The notes: a model not told the origin generated them from the sequence alone. 64,000 bases of DNA from Seleniivibrio woodruffii (GCF_004339245.1 NZ_SMGG01000005.1:248001-312000); one strand, 5' to 3'; shown: positions 1 to 11,552, counted from the first letter of the stretch. Made by a program: numbers and translations.

Positions 1-1132
1 GTTTTGTATCGGATTCGGCCTGAAGGGTTGCCGTTCTCTTCTCTCCGGTGATGTGCGCCATCTCTCCGAAGATCTCCCCTTCGCCGACACTGCCAACCTG
101 CTTGCCGTCAATTATTATACGCATCCTGCCGTCCTGAACATAATATATGTCACAGCCTTCGTCGCCCTGTCTGAAAAGAACCTCGCCGCTTTTCAGCCTT
201 TTGGCGAATCTGTCCAGAAGGCGGCCGTTCATCCGCATGAAAAGGGCAGAAGGCCTCTCCGCACTGAACAGCATGTTAAGAATGAGGATATCCGCACGGT
301 AGCAGACGAAAACGAACTGGGCGCAGTATAGGTACAGCATGAAAACCACATATGCCCAGACCAGAACAACGATGATAGACCCCACGATGCCGTATGCCGT
401 GCTGACGCTGAACATGTTGAACATGCCGAACGCCGCAAACTTGACTGCGGAATAAAGCAGAATGAAAAGCACGGCCCCTTTGGCGGCGCTCTTCGAATCG
501 GGCTTCTTGACAGGGATGTATCTGAAACTCATAAACACCAGCATAAAGCTGAGCAGAGCCGAAATTACAACAGAAGCTATGGATATGGAGTGGATCACAA
601 GGATCCCGGTCATATTAAAGAATGTAAGGTATTGTATGATAAGCCCTTTAACGGCACTGAAAACGGTGAGCATGAGCACGAGCGCAAAGACCACAGGGAG
701 AATTATAAATGCTATTCCATTCTCCATAAAGAAGTTGCGCTTATTCTCAGAGGGGAATATGACGAAAAACGCCCGCTGGATTGACACCAGAATAAGGCGG
801 CTGGACCACACAAGGTTCAGAAGACCGAATATCCCCAGTGCACTTCCCGCACTGCCTGAAATGCCCAGATCCTTGAACATCTGCGGGGAAATGTTCTCGT
901 TGAAGGTTGAGAGCAGATAGAAAAGCTCCTCGGAAAAGTTGGGGTACTTAGCCAGAAAAGTATCAAATATATAAAACAGAAAGAGCACCAGCGGAATGAG
1001 TGACAGAAGCATGTAATACGCCGCCGCCGCCGCATGGTTTCTCAGTTCGTTGCTTATAAAATAGCTGTAGCTTATGGTGAGACGCTGAAAAAACTCAAGG
1101 ACGTATCTTTCAGCCTGCCTGTAGAACCTCAT
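1..1132 (-). CDS. YihY/BrkB-family inner-membrane protein fused to a C-terminal cyclic-nucleotide-binding domain (3' end cut by window)
   Basis: Reading down from the ATG at 1132 gives an uninterrupted frame to the window edge. The first about 270 residues contain the BrkB/YihY pattern: an early NHAAAAAYYMLLSLIPL segment, several hydrophobic helices, and a late AYGIVGSIIVVLVWAYVVF helix followed by an acidic/aromatic stretch. After residue about 320 the frame continues into a cNMP-binding-domain-like sequence (LKSGEVLFRQGDEGCDIYYV, then DGKQVGSVGEGEIFGEMA), matching the start of a CRP-type beta-barrel with its GEMA phosphate-binding cassette; its end lies outside the window. YihY proteins are integral membrane proteins of uncertain function (formerly called RNase BN). 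The start lies one base after the stop of the upstream M15-type gene, so the two are probably translationally coupled. Which ligand binds is unknown. Confidence 0.8.
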   Translation of the reverse strand, partial: MRFYRQAERYVLEFFQRLTISYSYFISNELRNHAAAAAYYMLLSLIPLVLFLFYIFDTFLAKYPNFSEELFYLLSTFNENISPQMFKDLGISGSAGSALGIFGLLNLVWSSRLILVSIQRAFFVIFPSENKRNFFMENGIAFIILPVVFALVLMLTVFSAVKGLIIQYLTFFNMTGILVIHSISIASVVISALLSFMLVFMSFRYIPVKKPDSKSAAKGAVLFILLYSAVKFAAFGMFNMFSVSTAYGIVGSIIVVLVWAYVVFMLYLYCAQFVFVCYRADILILNMLFSAERPSALFMRMNGRLLDRFAKRLKSGEVLFRQGDEGCDIYYVQDGRMRIIIDGKQVGSVGEGEIFGEMAHITGEKRTATLQAESDTK

Positions 1133-1133
1133 T

Positions 1134-1973
1134 TCAGACCACTTTTACATGCCACGGTTCAAACCGCACGCCGTAGGGGTTCTTTTCGTCATATCGGATC
1201 CGCATGTATCCGCCTTCGATGAGGCTTGCATACTCTTTTGTGGTGGCGAACCTGTCGGTGAAGTTGTCCGCACCCCAGCCTCTGATGCCCACATCAAAAT
1301 CGCCTATGCCATGAAACGAATAGCCCACGGGAGCGAGGGAGCGGGAGGCCATTGAAAGGTTGCCTCTGGTCTGAACAGCCTTGTTCAGAAAAAGATAGAG
1401 CTGTTTTACGGTTCCCCTGATGCCGGATGTCAGCGTGAGGCTTTTCATGTCCTTCATTATCTTGTCGTGTGTGGAAACCGCATCCTTATATATATAATGT
1501 CCGGTACGGGGTATTCTGACTATATCATTGCGCCTGATGTTGTCTGTTAGCGAGGTCATTACCTTTTCGCCGAAAAACCCGTAGTCGGCGGCATCTCTGG
1601 CAAAAATCTCCTCAATATAATCCAGTTCCTTCTGGTCGAACCTGCGGAGTGAGGAATACTGCTTCATAGCCCTGAGAAGGTCGTCGTAGTTTATCACGTT
1701 GAAGTTGACATAGCCCACGTGGTTCATCACCGAGCGTATCTTCGCCGATACGGAGCGGATGAGAACAAACTCTTCGGGTGTTGCCATGTAGTCGTCGGGG
1801 AAACTGCGGTCGAATTCCTTTATCTTGCGGAAGTAGTCCTTGTTGAAAAACAGGCTGTCCTTAACTTCGGGTTCGTTGTCGAATCTATGCAGAATCTCCC
1901 CGAAAGATTCGGGGGCGGCAAGCGAGATGGAGGCTATGCAGGATAATCTTAAAAAATCCCTTCTGGACAGCAT
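1134..1973 (-). CDS. Tat-exported M15/VanY-like D-alanyl-D-alanine carboxypeptidase-type protein
   Basis: 279 residues. The N-terminus MLSRRDFLRLS has the twin-arginine (Tat) pattern followed by a hydrophobic stretch, so export to the periplasm in folded form is likely. The C-terminal third carries the elements of M15 zinc peptidases: SFHGIGDFDVG (His and Asp zinc ligands) and, at the very end, the VRFEPWHVKVV block (Glu base and His ligand). The His-to-Asp spacing is one residue shorter than in the VanY/VanX members I know, so activity is not certain. The middle of the protein (about residues 30-180) has no motif I recognise. The likely role is trimming of peptidoglycan stem peptides. The gene directly precedes the YihY-CNBD gene with a one-base gap. 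No strong Shine-Dalgarno sequence sits at normal distance; a GGAG lies about 12 bases before the ATG. Confidence 0.7.
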   Translation of the reverse strand: MLSRRDFLRLSCIASISLAAPESFGEILHRFDNEPEVKDSLFFNKDYFRKIKEFDRSFPDDYMATPEEFVLIRSVSAKIRSVMNHVGYVNFNVINYDDLLRAMKQYSSLRRFDQKELDYIEEIFARDAADYGFFGEKVMTSLTDNIRRNDIVRIPRTGHYIYKDAVSTHDKIMKDMKSLTLTSGIRGTVKQLYLFLNKAVQTRGNLSMASRSLAPVGYSFHGIGDFDVGIRGWGADNFTDRFATTKEYASLIEGGYMRIRYDEKNPYGVRFEPWHVKVV

Positions 1974-2095
1974 ATTGGTTTAAGTCTCCGTCGTTCATTT
2001 TGACGAATATAATAGCGGAATTACCGTTCAAAGAAAAGAGGAAATACCCGATTCACTGCGTTCGCAGAGACGCTGTGCATTTATATTCATTTGCT

Positions 2096-2202
2096 TTTCA
2101 GATGCGAGCAGTTCAAGGCGGAGGGCAAAAAATAGGCGCAGTGTACGTATGTGTACATGAGCATTATTTTTTGAACTCCAACGAAGAAATGCGAAGCATA
2201 TG
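2096..2202. repeat. Dispersed palindromic element, copy A1
   Basis: Left module AGATGCGAGCAGTTCAAGG with GGAG, a self-complementary core with a GTGTAC..GTACAT loop region, and right module CTCCAACGAAGAAATGCG followed by AAGCATAT. Copy A5 (54872-54992) has nearly the same left and right modules but a different core. It lies in the 279-base gap between the FadL-like and M15-type genes. Confidence 0.75.
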
Positions 2203-2216
2203 GAAAGCATATGAGC

Positions 2217-2246
2217 ATCAAAAAAAGGGGCGGTTAAACCGCCCCT
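2217..2246 (-). terminator. Rho-independent terminator after fadL-type gene
   Basis: A perfect GGGGCGGTT/AACCGCCCC-type stem followed on the minus strand by a run of seven T, seven bases past the stop codon of the FadL-like gene. Confidence 0.85.
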
Positions 2247-2252
2247 CGTAAT

Positions 2253-3692
2253 TTAGAACTTATAAGAAACCGTAACTCCGAAACTCCAGATATGTCCGCC
2301 TGCCGTAGCTGCAACATCAGCGTCGTGCATGCCGGGTCTGGAATAGCTGTCGTCAAGGTTGTGGCTTGCGCCGGAAGCTACGCTTACCTCTTTGATGAGG
2401 ATGTACTGAATAACCGTGTCAACATCAACTCTTTTGAAGTGAACACCAACACCGCCGGAGAAGACGTGTTTGTCAGAGTCGGGCCACAGAACGTCGAATG
2501 TATCTTCGGGAACAACTGTGGGGTCATAGTAGTAGCCTGCTCTCAGGTCAACCCTGTCGTTGAGTTTGTACTCAGCGCCAAGTCTGTACTGCCATGTGTC
2601 TTTCCAGTTTCTTTTGAAGTACTCTTCGTTTGCTCCGGGGATAAGAGTGGGAGCGATTTCAGACTGAAGGAGGTAGTCGTCAAGTTTTACAGTGTAGGAA
2701 TCGATGCGGCTCCAGAAGGTGCGCACGAGGTCAGCTTCAACTTTAAGCTTGGGAGTGACCTGATACTGAACGCCGAGCTGGATAGTATCGGGAGTGTCCA
2801 CAGCCGTTGTGGTGTCCAGATGCTCGTTTTTCCAGTACTGCATTTCGGGATTGACGTTAGCATCGCCGTCGTCAAACTTGATTTTGGAGTAGCTGCGGTA
2901 TGTTAAACCGGCTGTCCATTTATCGTTGAACTTGTAGAGTGCGCCGAGGTTGTATGAAAGGTTGAAGTTATCTTCATATTCCATTTTGATGTGCGCACCG
3001 TCAAGCTCGGTGTAAGCCGCCGCAAGGGCAGCACCCACAGCGGGAGCCTGAGCAGAGGGAATGCCGTTAGCCTGTGCGACAGCCGCCATAACCTGTGCGT
3101 TTTTCATTTTTTCGGGCACGTATCTTTTTCTTTCGTTGCCCGCTTTCGCTTTACCGATGGAGATGCCTGCACCCAGTGAAAGTTTGTCGTTCACTTTGTA
3201 AGACAGAGAAGGAGTAAGAACCTCTCTCAGATACCATGAGTGGAAAGTGTTGTAGGCAGCGGGGTTTTCATTTTCGTTGGGGTTCCACTTCAGGTCGAGT
3301 CCGTAGGGAACGTAGAAAGCAACACCGAAGGTCAGTTTGTCGTTGAGGGGGTGCACATAGCCGAAGTGCGGAACAACGAGCAGATCTGACTCGTCTTTAA
3401 TGCCGTCGACGTTTATGTCGCCGTCAGCAAGAGTGCCGGAGTTTTTCACGTTAAAGTTTTTAATTGTAAGGTGCGGATCGACAAGATGAGTACCGATGGA
3501 AAGTGTAGGCCTTTTGATGTTTACCATGGCCGCAGGGTTGTAGTAAACAGCATAGGGATCGTCTATCCCTGCTGTAACCGCTCCGCCCATCGCAGTTGCT
3601 TTTGAGCCGATACCGTAGGTATCAACGTGTCCTGCAAAAGCTGTCAGAGCTGATGTAAGAAGCAGTGCGGAACTTAATAAAAATTTCTTCAT
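2253..3692 (-). CDS. FadL/OmpP1/TodX-family outer-membrane transport protein
   Basis: 479 residues with a clear Sec signal peptide (MKKFLLSSALLLTSALTAFA). The mature N-terminus has the family signature: a YGIGSKATAMGGAVTAGIDD segment followed by PYAVYYNPAAM, matching the conserved 'A.GGA..A..DD.sa.yyNPA' block of FadL-type hydrocarbon and fatty-acid porins. The rest alternates beta-strands and ends in VSYKF, the terminal aromatic recognised by the BAM complex. FadL proteins move long-chain fatty acids or aromatic hydrocarbons across the outer membrane; the substrate cannot be read from sequence. The gene is monocistronic, with its own promoter-like sequence and a strong downstream terminator. 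Confidence 0.9.
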   Translation of the reverse strand: MKKFLLSSALLLTSALTAFAGHVDTYGIGSKATAMGGAVTAGIDDPYAVYYNPAAMVNIKRPTLSIGTHLVDPHLTIKNFNVKNSGTLADGDINVDGIKDESDLLVVPHFGYVHPLNDKLTFGVAFYVPYGLDLKWNPNENENPAAYNTFHSWYLREVLTPSLSYKVNDKLSLGAGISIGKAKAGNERKRYVPEKMKNAQVMAAVAQANGIPSAQAPAVGAALAAAYTELDGAHIKMEYEDNFNLSYNLGALYKFNDKWTAGLTYRSYSKIKFDDGDANVNPEMQYWKNEHLDTTTAVDTPDTIQLGVQYQVTPKLKVEADLVRTFWSRIDSYTVKLDDYLLQSEIAPTLIPGANEEYFKRNWKDTWQYRLGAEYKLNDRVDLRAGYYYDPTVVPEDTFDVLWPDSDKHVFSGGVGVHFKRVDVDTVIQYILIKEVSVASGASHNLDDSYSRPGMHDADVAATAGGHIWSFGVTVSYKF

Positions 3693-3724
3693 AAATCCTC
3701 CACATTAAGAATCCAAGAGAGATT

Positions 3725-3751
3725 ATTATATCGCAAAGGATTTATCAACAA
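3725..3751 (-). promoter_or_regulatory. Possible sigma-70 promoter of the FadL-type gene
   Basis: Minus-strand TTGTTG, 15-base spacer, perfect TATAAT, about 33 bases before the ATG at 3692. The spacer is short, so this is tentative. Confidence 0.4.
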
Positions 3752-3839
3752 GAAAGTTTACAGATTAATTAAACAGAATAATCAATTAATATGCTAATAA
3801 TTATTCATAATTCTGTTAAACATATGACAGAAATATGTA

Positions 3840-6716
<2,877 letters not shown>

Positions 6717-6720
6717 TTAA

Positions 6721-7926
6721 CTATTTCTCGTATCGTCTTATTATGCTTCCTGCCGGAAGTTTCAGCCCTTTCAGGATACACTTTATCCCCGGCTTGGTGA
6801 ACTCCAACGGCTTACCGTTTGGTTCGGTGATTGCACCGGTCAGAATATGTGTCTCCTCCATGTCGGGAGTGAGCACGCTGACAGCTTCGTCCGCCGCAAA
6901 CTTGCCCTTGGCCTCAATGAGGGTTCCGTCTTCGGCGTCACCCAGAACCTGCCCAAGATATTCACATCCCCTTATATAGCTTGATGTGCCGTAGTTCATG
7001 CTCTTGTGGTCGGCCTCGCTGTCGTAGAAAGCCTCTGTATATTCCCTGTGGCTGACGCTTTGTAGCATCTCCATCCATCTTTTGTCTGTGATGTAATTGC
7101 CTTGGATGGCTTTTTCGATGGCCTGCCTGTACACACCCGTAACAACGGAAACGTACATGACGCTCTTCATCCGCCCCTCTATCTTAAGGCTCTTCACGCC
7201 CGCATCGGTGAGCTCACCGATACGGTCTATCAGACATAAATCCTTGCTGTTGTAGAAATATGTGCCCCTTTCGTCCTGCTCCACAGGATAATACTGTCCT
7301 TCCCTGCTCTGTTCCACCAGAGCATAGTTCCAGCGGCAGGGCTGTGCGCAGTCCCCTGCGTTTGCGTCCCGTCCGGTCATATAGTTGCTGATGAGACAGC
7401 GTCCGGACATGGATATGCACATTGCTCCGTGGACGAACACCTCTATCTCGCATGAGGTGTTTTTGCAGATATGCCGTATCTCTTCGCCTGAAAGCTCACG
7501 GGCGAGTATCACCCGCTCCGCTCCCATTTCGTGCCAGAACTCAACGGCGGCAAGGTTTGTCACGTTTGCCTGAGTGCTGATGTGTATGGGGATTTTCGGT
7601 GCATATTTTTTTGCGTAGTGGAAAACTCCGGGATCGGAGACTATCACCGAGTCGGGCTTTATCTCCGAAAGCAGACCGAAATACTCTTTCAGCCCTTCAA
7701 ATTCTCCGTTTTTAAGGTATGCGTTAACCGTCACATACCCTTTTTTGCCGTTGGCACGCAGAAAAGCGAAGGCTTCCGCCATTTCGTCCGCTTCAAAATT
7801 GCCCGCACGGGCACGCAGGCCGAAGCCGCTTCCGGCAAAATAGACCGCATCCGCACCAAACTGCACAGCGGCCTGCATCTTTTCAAAACTCCCTGCGGGA
7901 GCAAGCAGTTCCGGTTTGTTCATCAT
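6721..7926 (-). CDS. trhP: Peptidase U32-family protein, probable tRNA U34 hydroxylation protein (TrhP/YrrO/YegQ-like)
   Basis: About 401 residues. The start MMNKPELLAPAGSFEKM gives the conserved U32 N-terminus; the ATG at 7926 (or the next codon, 7923) follows AGAGGAA and overlaps the stop of the upstream gene (ATGATGA). The U32 signature lies near residues 166-199: VHGAMCISMSGRCLISNY with cysteines at about 170, 177, 193 and 197. The protein also contains the NSKDLCLIDRI and SLKIEGRMK blocks and the small C-terminal domain with a G..I..P.GK..E pattern. Although named peptidases, TrhP proteins are needed to make 5-hydroxyuridine at wobble position 34 from prephenate-derived chemistry. Its immediate neighbour is an O-methyltransferase, which supports the tRNA-modification reading. 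Another U32 role (for example RlhA) cannot be excluded. Confidence 0.75.
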   Translation of the reverse strand: MMNKPELLAPAGSFEKMQAAVQFGADAVYFAGSGFGLRARAGNFEADEMAEAFAFLRANGKKGYVTVNAYLKNGEFEGLKEYFGLLSEIKPDSVIVSDPGVFHYAKKYAPKIPIHISTQANVTNLAAVEFWHEMGAERVILARELSGEEIRHICKNTSCEIEVFVHGAMCISMSGRCLISNYMTGRDANAGDCAQPCRWNYALVEQSREGQYYPVEQDERGTYFYNSKDLCLIDRIGELTDAGVKSLKIEGRMKSVMYVSVVTGVYRQAIEKAIQGNYITDKRWMEMLQSVSHREYTEAFYDSEADHKSMNYGTSSYIRGCEYLGQVLGDAEDGTLIEAKGKFAADEAVSVLTPDMEETHILTGAITEPNGKPLEFTKPGIKCILKGLKLPAGSIIRRYEK

Positions 7927-8489
7927 TTCCTCTTGGCGGCAACGACAACGCCGCCCGTCAGCGGCAGAACACTGCACACTGTTGTATTTTTGATATGGGC
8001 GATAAGCTCCCTGAGAGCCGTTGTCGCCCCGATATATCTTTTCGGTATCTCGCAGTCCTCGTCAAATATGTGACCGTACATGAACATATCGTCCAGAACG
8101 ATGAAACCGCCGTCGTTCAGCAGTTTTTCCGCATAGTAATATGCGATGGGGTACTGCCTTTTCATGGAGTCTATGAATATCATGTCATAGGTTTCGGTGC
8201 AGTTTTTCATAAACTCAACGCCGTCGGCGTTTATGAACGTTGTGTCGGGAAATTTTGCGCAGATTCTTCTTGCCTGTTCCAGCCGCATCTCGTTTCTGTC
8301 CAGACAGGTCATCTTCGCCCCGCCTGAACCTGATGCCATATAATAGCTTGAAACGCCTATTCCGCAGCCTATCTCCAATATGCTTTTGGGTCTTAAAGCC
8401 TTTGTAAAAGTTTCCAGAAATTCGCCTACGTCAGGCTCAACGGACGGTGTCTGGAAGGTCACCGCCTCTTCGTGCAGGTGTGGATACAT
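7923..8489 (-). CDS. SAM-dependent O-methyltransferase, possibly tRNA 5-hydroxyuridine methyltransferase (TrmR/YrrM-like)
   Basis: 188 residues of the class I (family 3) O-methyltransferase type: motif I ILEIGCGIGVSSYYMA at residues 37-52, CLDRNEMRLEQAR (acidic ribose contact), ADGVEFM, and the FIDSMKRQYPIAYY metal-site region followed by GGFIVLDDMF. In Bacillus subtilis the homologous gene yrrM (trmR) stands beside yrrNO (trhP) and converts 5-hydroxyuridine 34 to 5-methoxyuridine; here the two genes overlap by four bases, the same pairing. The function is therefore inferred from family plus context. The start overlaps the stop of the motE-like gene by one base (TGATG), making it the tail of the flagellar operon. 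Confidence 0.75.
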   Translation of the reverse strand: MYPHLHEEAVTFQTPSVEPDVGEFLETFTKALRPKSILEIGCGIGVSSYYMASGSGGAKMTCLDRNEMRLEQARRICAKFPDTTFINADGVEFMKNCTETYDMIFIDSMKRQYPIAYYYAEKLLNDGGFIVLDDMFMYGHIFDEDCEIPKRYIGATTALRELIAHIKNTTVCSVLPLTGGVVVAAKRK

Positions 8490-8974
8490 CAGTTCTGCAC
8501 GCCCTGAATTTTTTCGGGTGTCAGTTTTTCCGATATTTTTGCCGCAAAGGCGGGGTCGAGGGTTCCCATGGCCGAAAGAATCTTTCCGGCGGTCATGGAG
8601 GGAAGTCGCTGAAACAGCTGAACGGCCTTGTCCAGATCCATCTTAACGATCACCTGAGCCGCACTCTTGGCTTTGGCCGAGTTGTAGTCCTTGGCCAGCT
8701 TGTCCAGATTTGCATCCTCCTGAACCTTAATCTCTTTCAGGCGGGCGTTGACCGCCTCCTGCATCTTGCGGATGTCTATCTCTTTCTGGATGAGGTTGTC
8801 CTCCAGAGCTTTCAGCCTGTCCTCTTTCTGGCGGACGGCCTTCTCTCTGTTGTCCAGTTCTTTCTTTCTGACGTCCAGCTGTTTGGAAATGGCCTGCAGA
8901 TCCGCCAGATTTTCCCCGTGGACAGGCAGCACGAACGCCGCCGCTATAACAGCTGTAATGATAATCTTATTCAT
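8489..8974 (-). CDS. motE: MotE-like flagellar chaperone (MgtE_N-like domain protein)
   Basis: 161 residues: an N-terminal signal/hydrophobic segment (MNKIIITAVIAAAFVLPVHG), a long charged coiled coil (about residues 25-105, rich in K/E/Q), then a small helical domain with MDLDKAVQLFQRLPSMTAGKILSAM similar to the MgtE N-terminal / FliG-like fold. This layout and the position directly after fliJ match MotE, a factor that assists stator or motor assembly in other flagellated bacteria. It overlaps fliJ by 8 bases. The assignment is by architecture and context rather than by a unique motif. Confidence 0.7.
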   Translation of the reverse strand: MNKIIITAVIAAAFVLPVHGENLADLQAISKQLDVRKKELDNREKAVRQKEDRLKALEDNLIQKEIDIRKMQEAVNARLKEIKVQEDANLDKLAKDYNSAKAKSAAQVIVKMDLDKAVQLFQRLPSMTAGKILSAMGTLDPAFAAKISEKLTPEKIQGVQN

Positions 8975-9395
8975 CTGATCTCCCGCTCCTTGAGATTGCC
9001 AGCTCGTCGATGAGCTTCATCTCCTCTTTGTTCAGAAACGCTCTGAAATTTTCGATATGCTTGTCTTTCAGCTTCTCCATCACCTTGTGACGCTCGATGG
9101 ATTCCAGAACCTTCTTCTTCTGAATTTCGATTCCGGTCTCAATCTGCCTTTTAACCTTGATGAGCTGCTGTTTGTCTTCGTTCAGTTTTTTAATGTATTT
9201 TTCGAAAAGAACCCGCATTGCGGAGTTTGCGCTGTCGCTTTCGGCAATTTTGGTCTCAATCTCAGCCTGAACAGCCATAATGCGGTTTCTGTTTTCCAGA
9301 AGTCTGGTGTTAAGCACCGAGAGCTTGCCCTTTTCTATCTCGACAACCCGCTCTCTGTATTCAAGGACTTTCTGTAGTCTGAACTGCCGCTTCAT
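8967..9395 (-). CDS. fliJ: Flagellar export chaperone FliJ
   Basis: 142 residues, almost entirely one antiparallel coiled coil (start KRQFRLQKVLEYRERVVEIEKGKL), as in FliJ. FliJ binds the FliI ATPase ring and FlhA and helps deliver export substrates. The ATG overlaps the end of fliI by four bases, and its own end overlaps motE. Confidence 0.85.
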   Translation of the reverse strand: MKRQFRLQKVLEYRERVVEIEKGKLSVLNTRLLENRNRIMAVQAEIETKIAESDSANSAMRVLFEKYIKKLNEDKQQLIKVKRQIETGIEIQKKKVLESIERHKVMEKLKDKHIENFRAFLNKEEMKLIDELAISRSGRSDE

Positions 9396-10702
9396 GAGAT
9401 GCCGACTATTTTATCTATCATGCCCGCACTCTCATCCAGAGTGAAGGATTCGTTTATCCTCTGCCTTAAAAATCCGTTAATATCGTTTATCTTCGAAATG
9501 GATTCGTCAATCTTCGGGTTGCTGCCTTTAACGTATGCGCCGATGTTAACAAGGTCTTCCGCCTCGTTATATGTGGCCAGAAGGTCACGGAAACGGCCGG
9601 CGTTGTCATACTGCCTGTCGGTGACTATCTCTTTCATGAGTCGGCTTGCGCTGTTGAGAACGTCTATTGCGGGATAATGGTTTTTCCCCGCCAGTGCCCT
9701 TGAGAGCACAATGTGTCCGTCGATGATTGAACGGACGGTATCACCTATGGGGTCGTTCATGTCGTCCGCCTCAACCAGAACAGTGTAAAGCCCTGTTATT
9801 GAGCCGGGACCCTTCTGTGTGCCTGCCCTTTCAAGAAGTTTCGGCAACAGACCGAAAACCGAAGGCGTGTAACCTTTTGTGGTGGGCGGTTCGCCGACAG
9901 TCAGACCTATCTCCCTCTGCGCCATGGCAAAACGGGTTACAGAGTCCATCATAAGCATTACATTAAGCCCTTTGTTGCGGAAATACTCGGCTATGGCCGT
10001 TCCCACGAACGCACCGAGTTTTCGCACCAGAGCCGACTGGTCGGAGGTTGCAACCACCACCACGCTGCGCTTAAGCCCCTCTTCGCCCAGATCTCTCTCT
10101 ATGAACTCACGCACCTCACGTCCACGCTCGCCTATTAGGGCGATAACGTTTACGTCTGCGTTTGTGTTTCTGGCTATCATACCCAGAGTGACGGATTTAC
10201 CCACGCCGGAACCCGCAAAAATACCGACCCTCTGTCCCATGCCCACAGTGATAAGGTTGTCGATGGCCTTTATGCCTGTTGCGATCGGGTCCTTTATTAT
10301 CTCTCGTTCGAGAGCCTGCGGGGGGCTGTTATACACGTTGATGAGGTCGAAATCCCGTATGGGGCCTTTGCCGTCCAGCGGGTTTCCCAGTCCGTCGAGC
10401 ACTCTGCCCAGCAGACCGTCGCACACCTTGACCGTGTTTCCGTATGATTCGTTTGTGACGGGTGCGCCGGGTGCGATCCCCTCGCTCTCCCCATAGGGCA
10501 TAAGCACTATCCTGTCGTCCTTAAAACCCACTATCTCCGCCAGGATCTCGTTTCCGCCGTATCCTTCGATTCGGCATCTCGTACCGATACCCAGCAGAGG
10601 GCCGTCAGCCTCTATTGTGAGTCCGACAATCTTTGTTACCCTGCCCTTGATCTGAACCGAGGGCTTATGGTCAACTGCCTTCAGGCGTGCCAAATTCTTC
10701 AT
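9392..10702 (-). CDS. fliI: Flagellum-specific ATP synthase FliI
   Basis: 436 residues from the ATG at 10702, preceded by GGAAAGGATAC; an upstream in-frame ATG (10738) would extend into fliH without a good ribosome site. It shows the F1-beta-like fold: Walker A FAGSGVGKSV near residue 165, the IGERGREVREF block, Walker B VMLMMDSVTRFA, and ALAGKNHYPAIDVL. It powers the flagellar type III export gate. The gene starts inside fliH (32-base overlap). A six-G run (10320-10325 on the plus strand) lies within this gene without disturbing the frame, a useful control for the two frameshifts at the right end of the window. Confidence 0.96.
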   Translation of the reverse strand: MKNLARLKAVDHKPSVQIKGRVTKIVGLTIEADGPLLGIGTRCRIEGYGGNEILAEIVGFKDDRIVLMPYGESEGIAPGAPVTNESYGNTVKVCDGLLGRVLDGLGNPLDGKGPIRDFDLINVYNSPPQALEREIIKDPIATGIKAIDNLITVGMGQRVGIFAGSGVGKSVTLGMIARNTNADVNVIALIGERGREVREFIERDLGEEGLKRSVVVVATSDQSALVRKLGAFVGTAIAEYFRNKGLNVMLMMDSVTRFAMAQREIGLTVGEPPTTKGYTPSVFGLLPKLLERAGTQKGPGSITGLYTVLVEADDMNDPIGDTVRSIIDGHIVLSRALAGKNHYPAIDVLNSASRLMKEIVTDRQYDNAGRFRDLLATYNEAEDLVNIGAYVKGSNPKIDESISKINDINGFLRQRINESFTLDESAGMIDKIVGIS

Positions 10703-11540
10703 GTATCCTTTCCGCAAATTCGTCCAGCATCCTTTCAATACAGAAATTCAGCTCTCCGACATTTGTCTGCACTTTAAGACTTCCCTTTGCGACATTTCTG
10801 TCGGGCTGGGTTTCGTAATCGGGGAATACCACAGACATGGTGGCAACGTCGTCCGGATTCACCAGAAAAACTATCTTCTCCATATCCCGCAGGGAATCGA
10901 GACTCTTTCTGGTAACCGACACCACAAGGTCATTGTTTATCTTGCGCTCGGTTCCGATGATATCCGTCACCATAGACGTGACTATATCGGGCAGCTGGGC
11001 ATCCAGCTGATCAACGGCACTTCTGAAAACCGCCGCCTGAGCTATAACTTCGTTGTAAGTGGCCTGAAGTTTGGCCAGATAATCCGCCTGTTCGGCATCA
11101 TAGGCTTTTTTGGCCTTTTGTTCGCCCTCAACAAGTCCTCTGTTCATTCCGTCGGCCATACCCTTCTGATATGCCTCCCTGCGGATGGCTTCCAGTTCCT
11201 CTTCGGTGATGGATGGCTTTTCCGGTTCCGCATCGGCCTCCGTCTGAACGGCCTCTTCGGAATGAACGATAAGCTCTTTCGGAGCGCTGTCGAATGATTC
11301 GGGGACAAATTTCTTAGGGCGGACAGCCCCCGCATCCTGAACCACAACGGCTCTGTGCAGTTCAACTTCCTCATCAAAACTGGCGACCTTCATCTGAGTT
11401 TCGCCGGGGACATAGTCCATCTCGCCGACCTTAATAAGGTCGAAAGGACGCTGACCTCGCTCCACCTCTTCATACACGGTGAAGTCGAAACTGCGCAGTT
11501 TTTTAGGATTCAGTTTGCTGTCTTTAATGATTCTGGACAT
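10671..11540 (-). CDS. fliH: Flagellar assembly protein FliH
   Basis: 289 residues: a variable N-terminus, a central acidic segment, then the FliH core with AYQKGMADGMNRGLVEGEQ (a G-x3-G repeat helix typical of FliH) and a C-terminal domain containing LDSLRDMEKIVFLVNPDD. FliH regulates FliI and links it to the C-ring. It lies between fliG (13 bases upstream) and fliI (overlapping). Confidence 0.88.
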   Translation of the reverse strand: MSRIIKDSKLNPKKLRSFDFTVYEEVERGQRPFDLIKVGEMDYVPGETQMKVASFDEEVELHRAVVVQDAGAVRPKKFVPESFDSAPKELIVHSEEAVQTEADAEPEKPSITEEELEAIRREAYQKGMADGMNRGLVEGEQKAKKAYDAEQADYLAKLQATYNEVIAQAAVFRSAVDQLDAQLPDIVTSMVTDIIGTERKINNDLVVSVTRKSLDSLRDMEKIVFLVNPDDVATMSVVFPDYETQPDRNVAKGSLKVQTNVGELNFCIERMLDEFAERIHEEFGTPEGS

Positions 11541-11552
11541 AAACCACCGTCA

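Noticed and set aside
2292-2906. Long plus-strand frame opposite the FadL-type gene
   Set aside because: It is antisense to a gene with signal peptide and family motifs, has no ribosome site and reads as a low-complexity shadow. The same holds for long antisense frames at 17915-18766, 25607-26434 and 48116-48838.
10320-10325. Frameshift at a six-G run in fliI
   Set aside because: The frame continues intact through all FliI motifs; kept only as a control for the homopolymer frameshifts at the right end.
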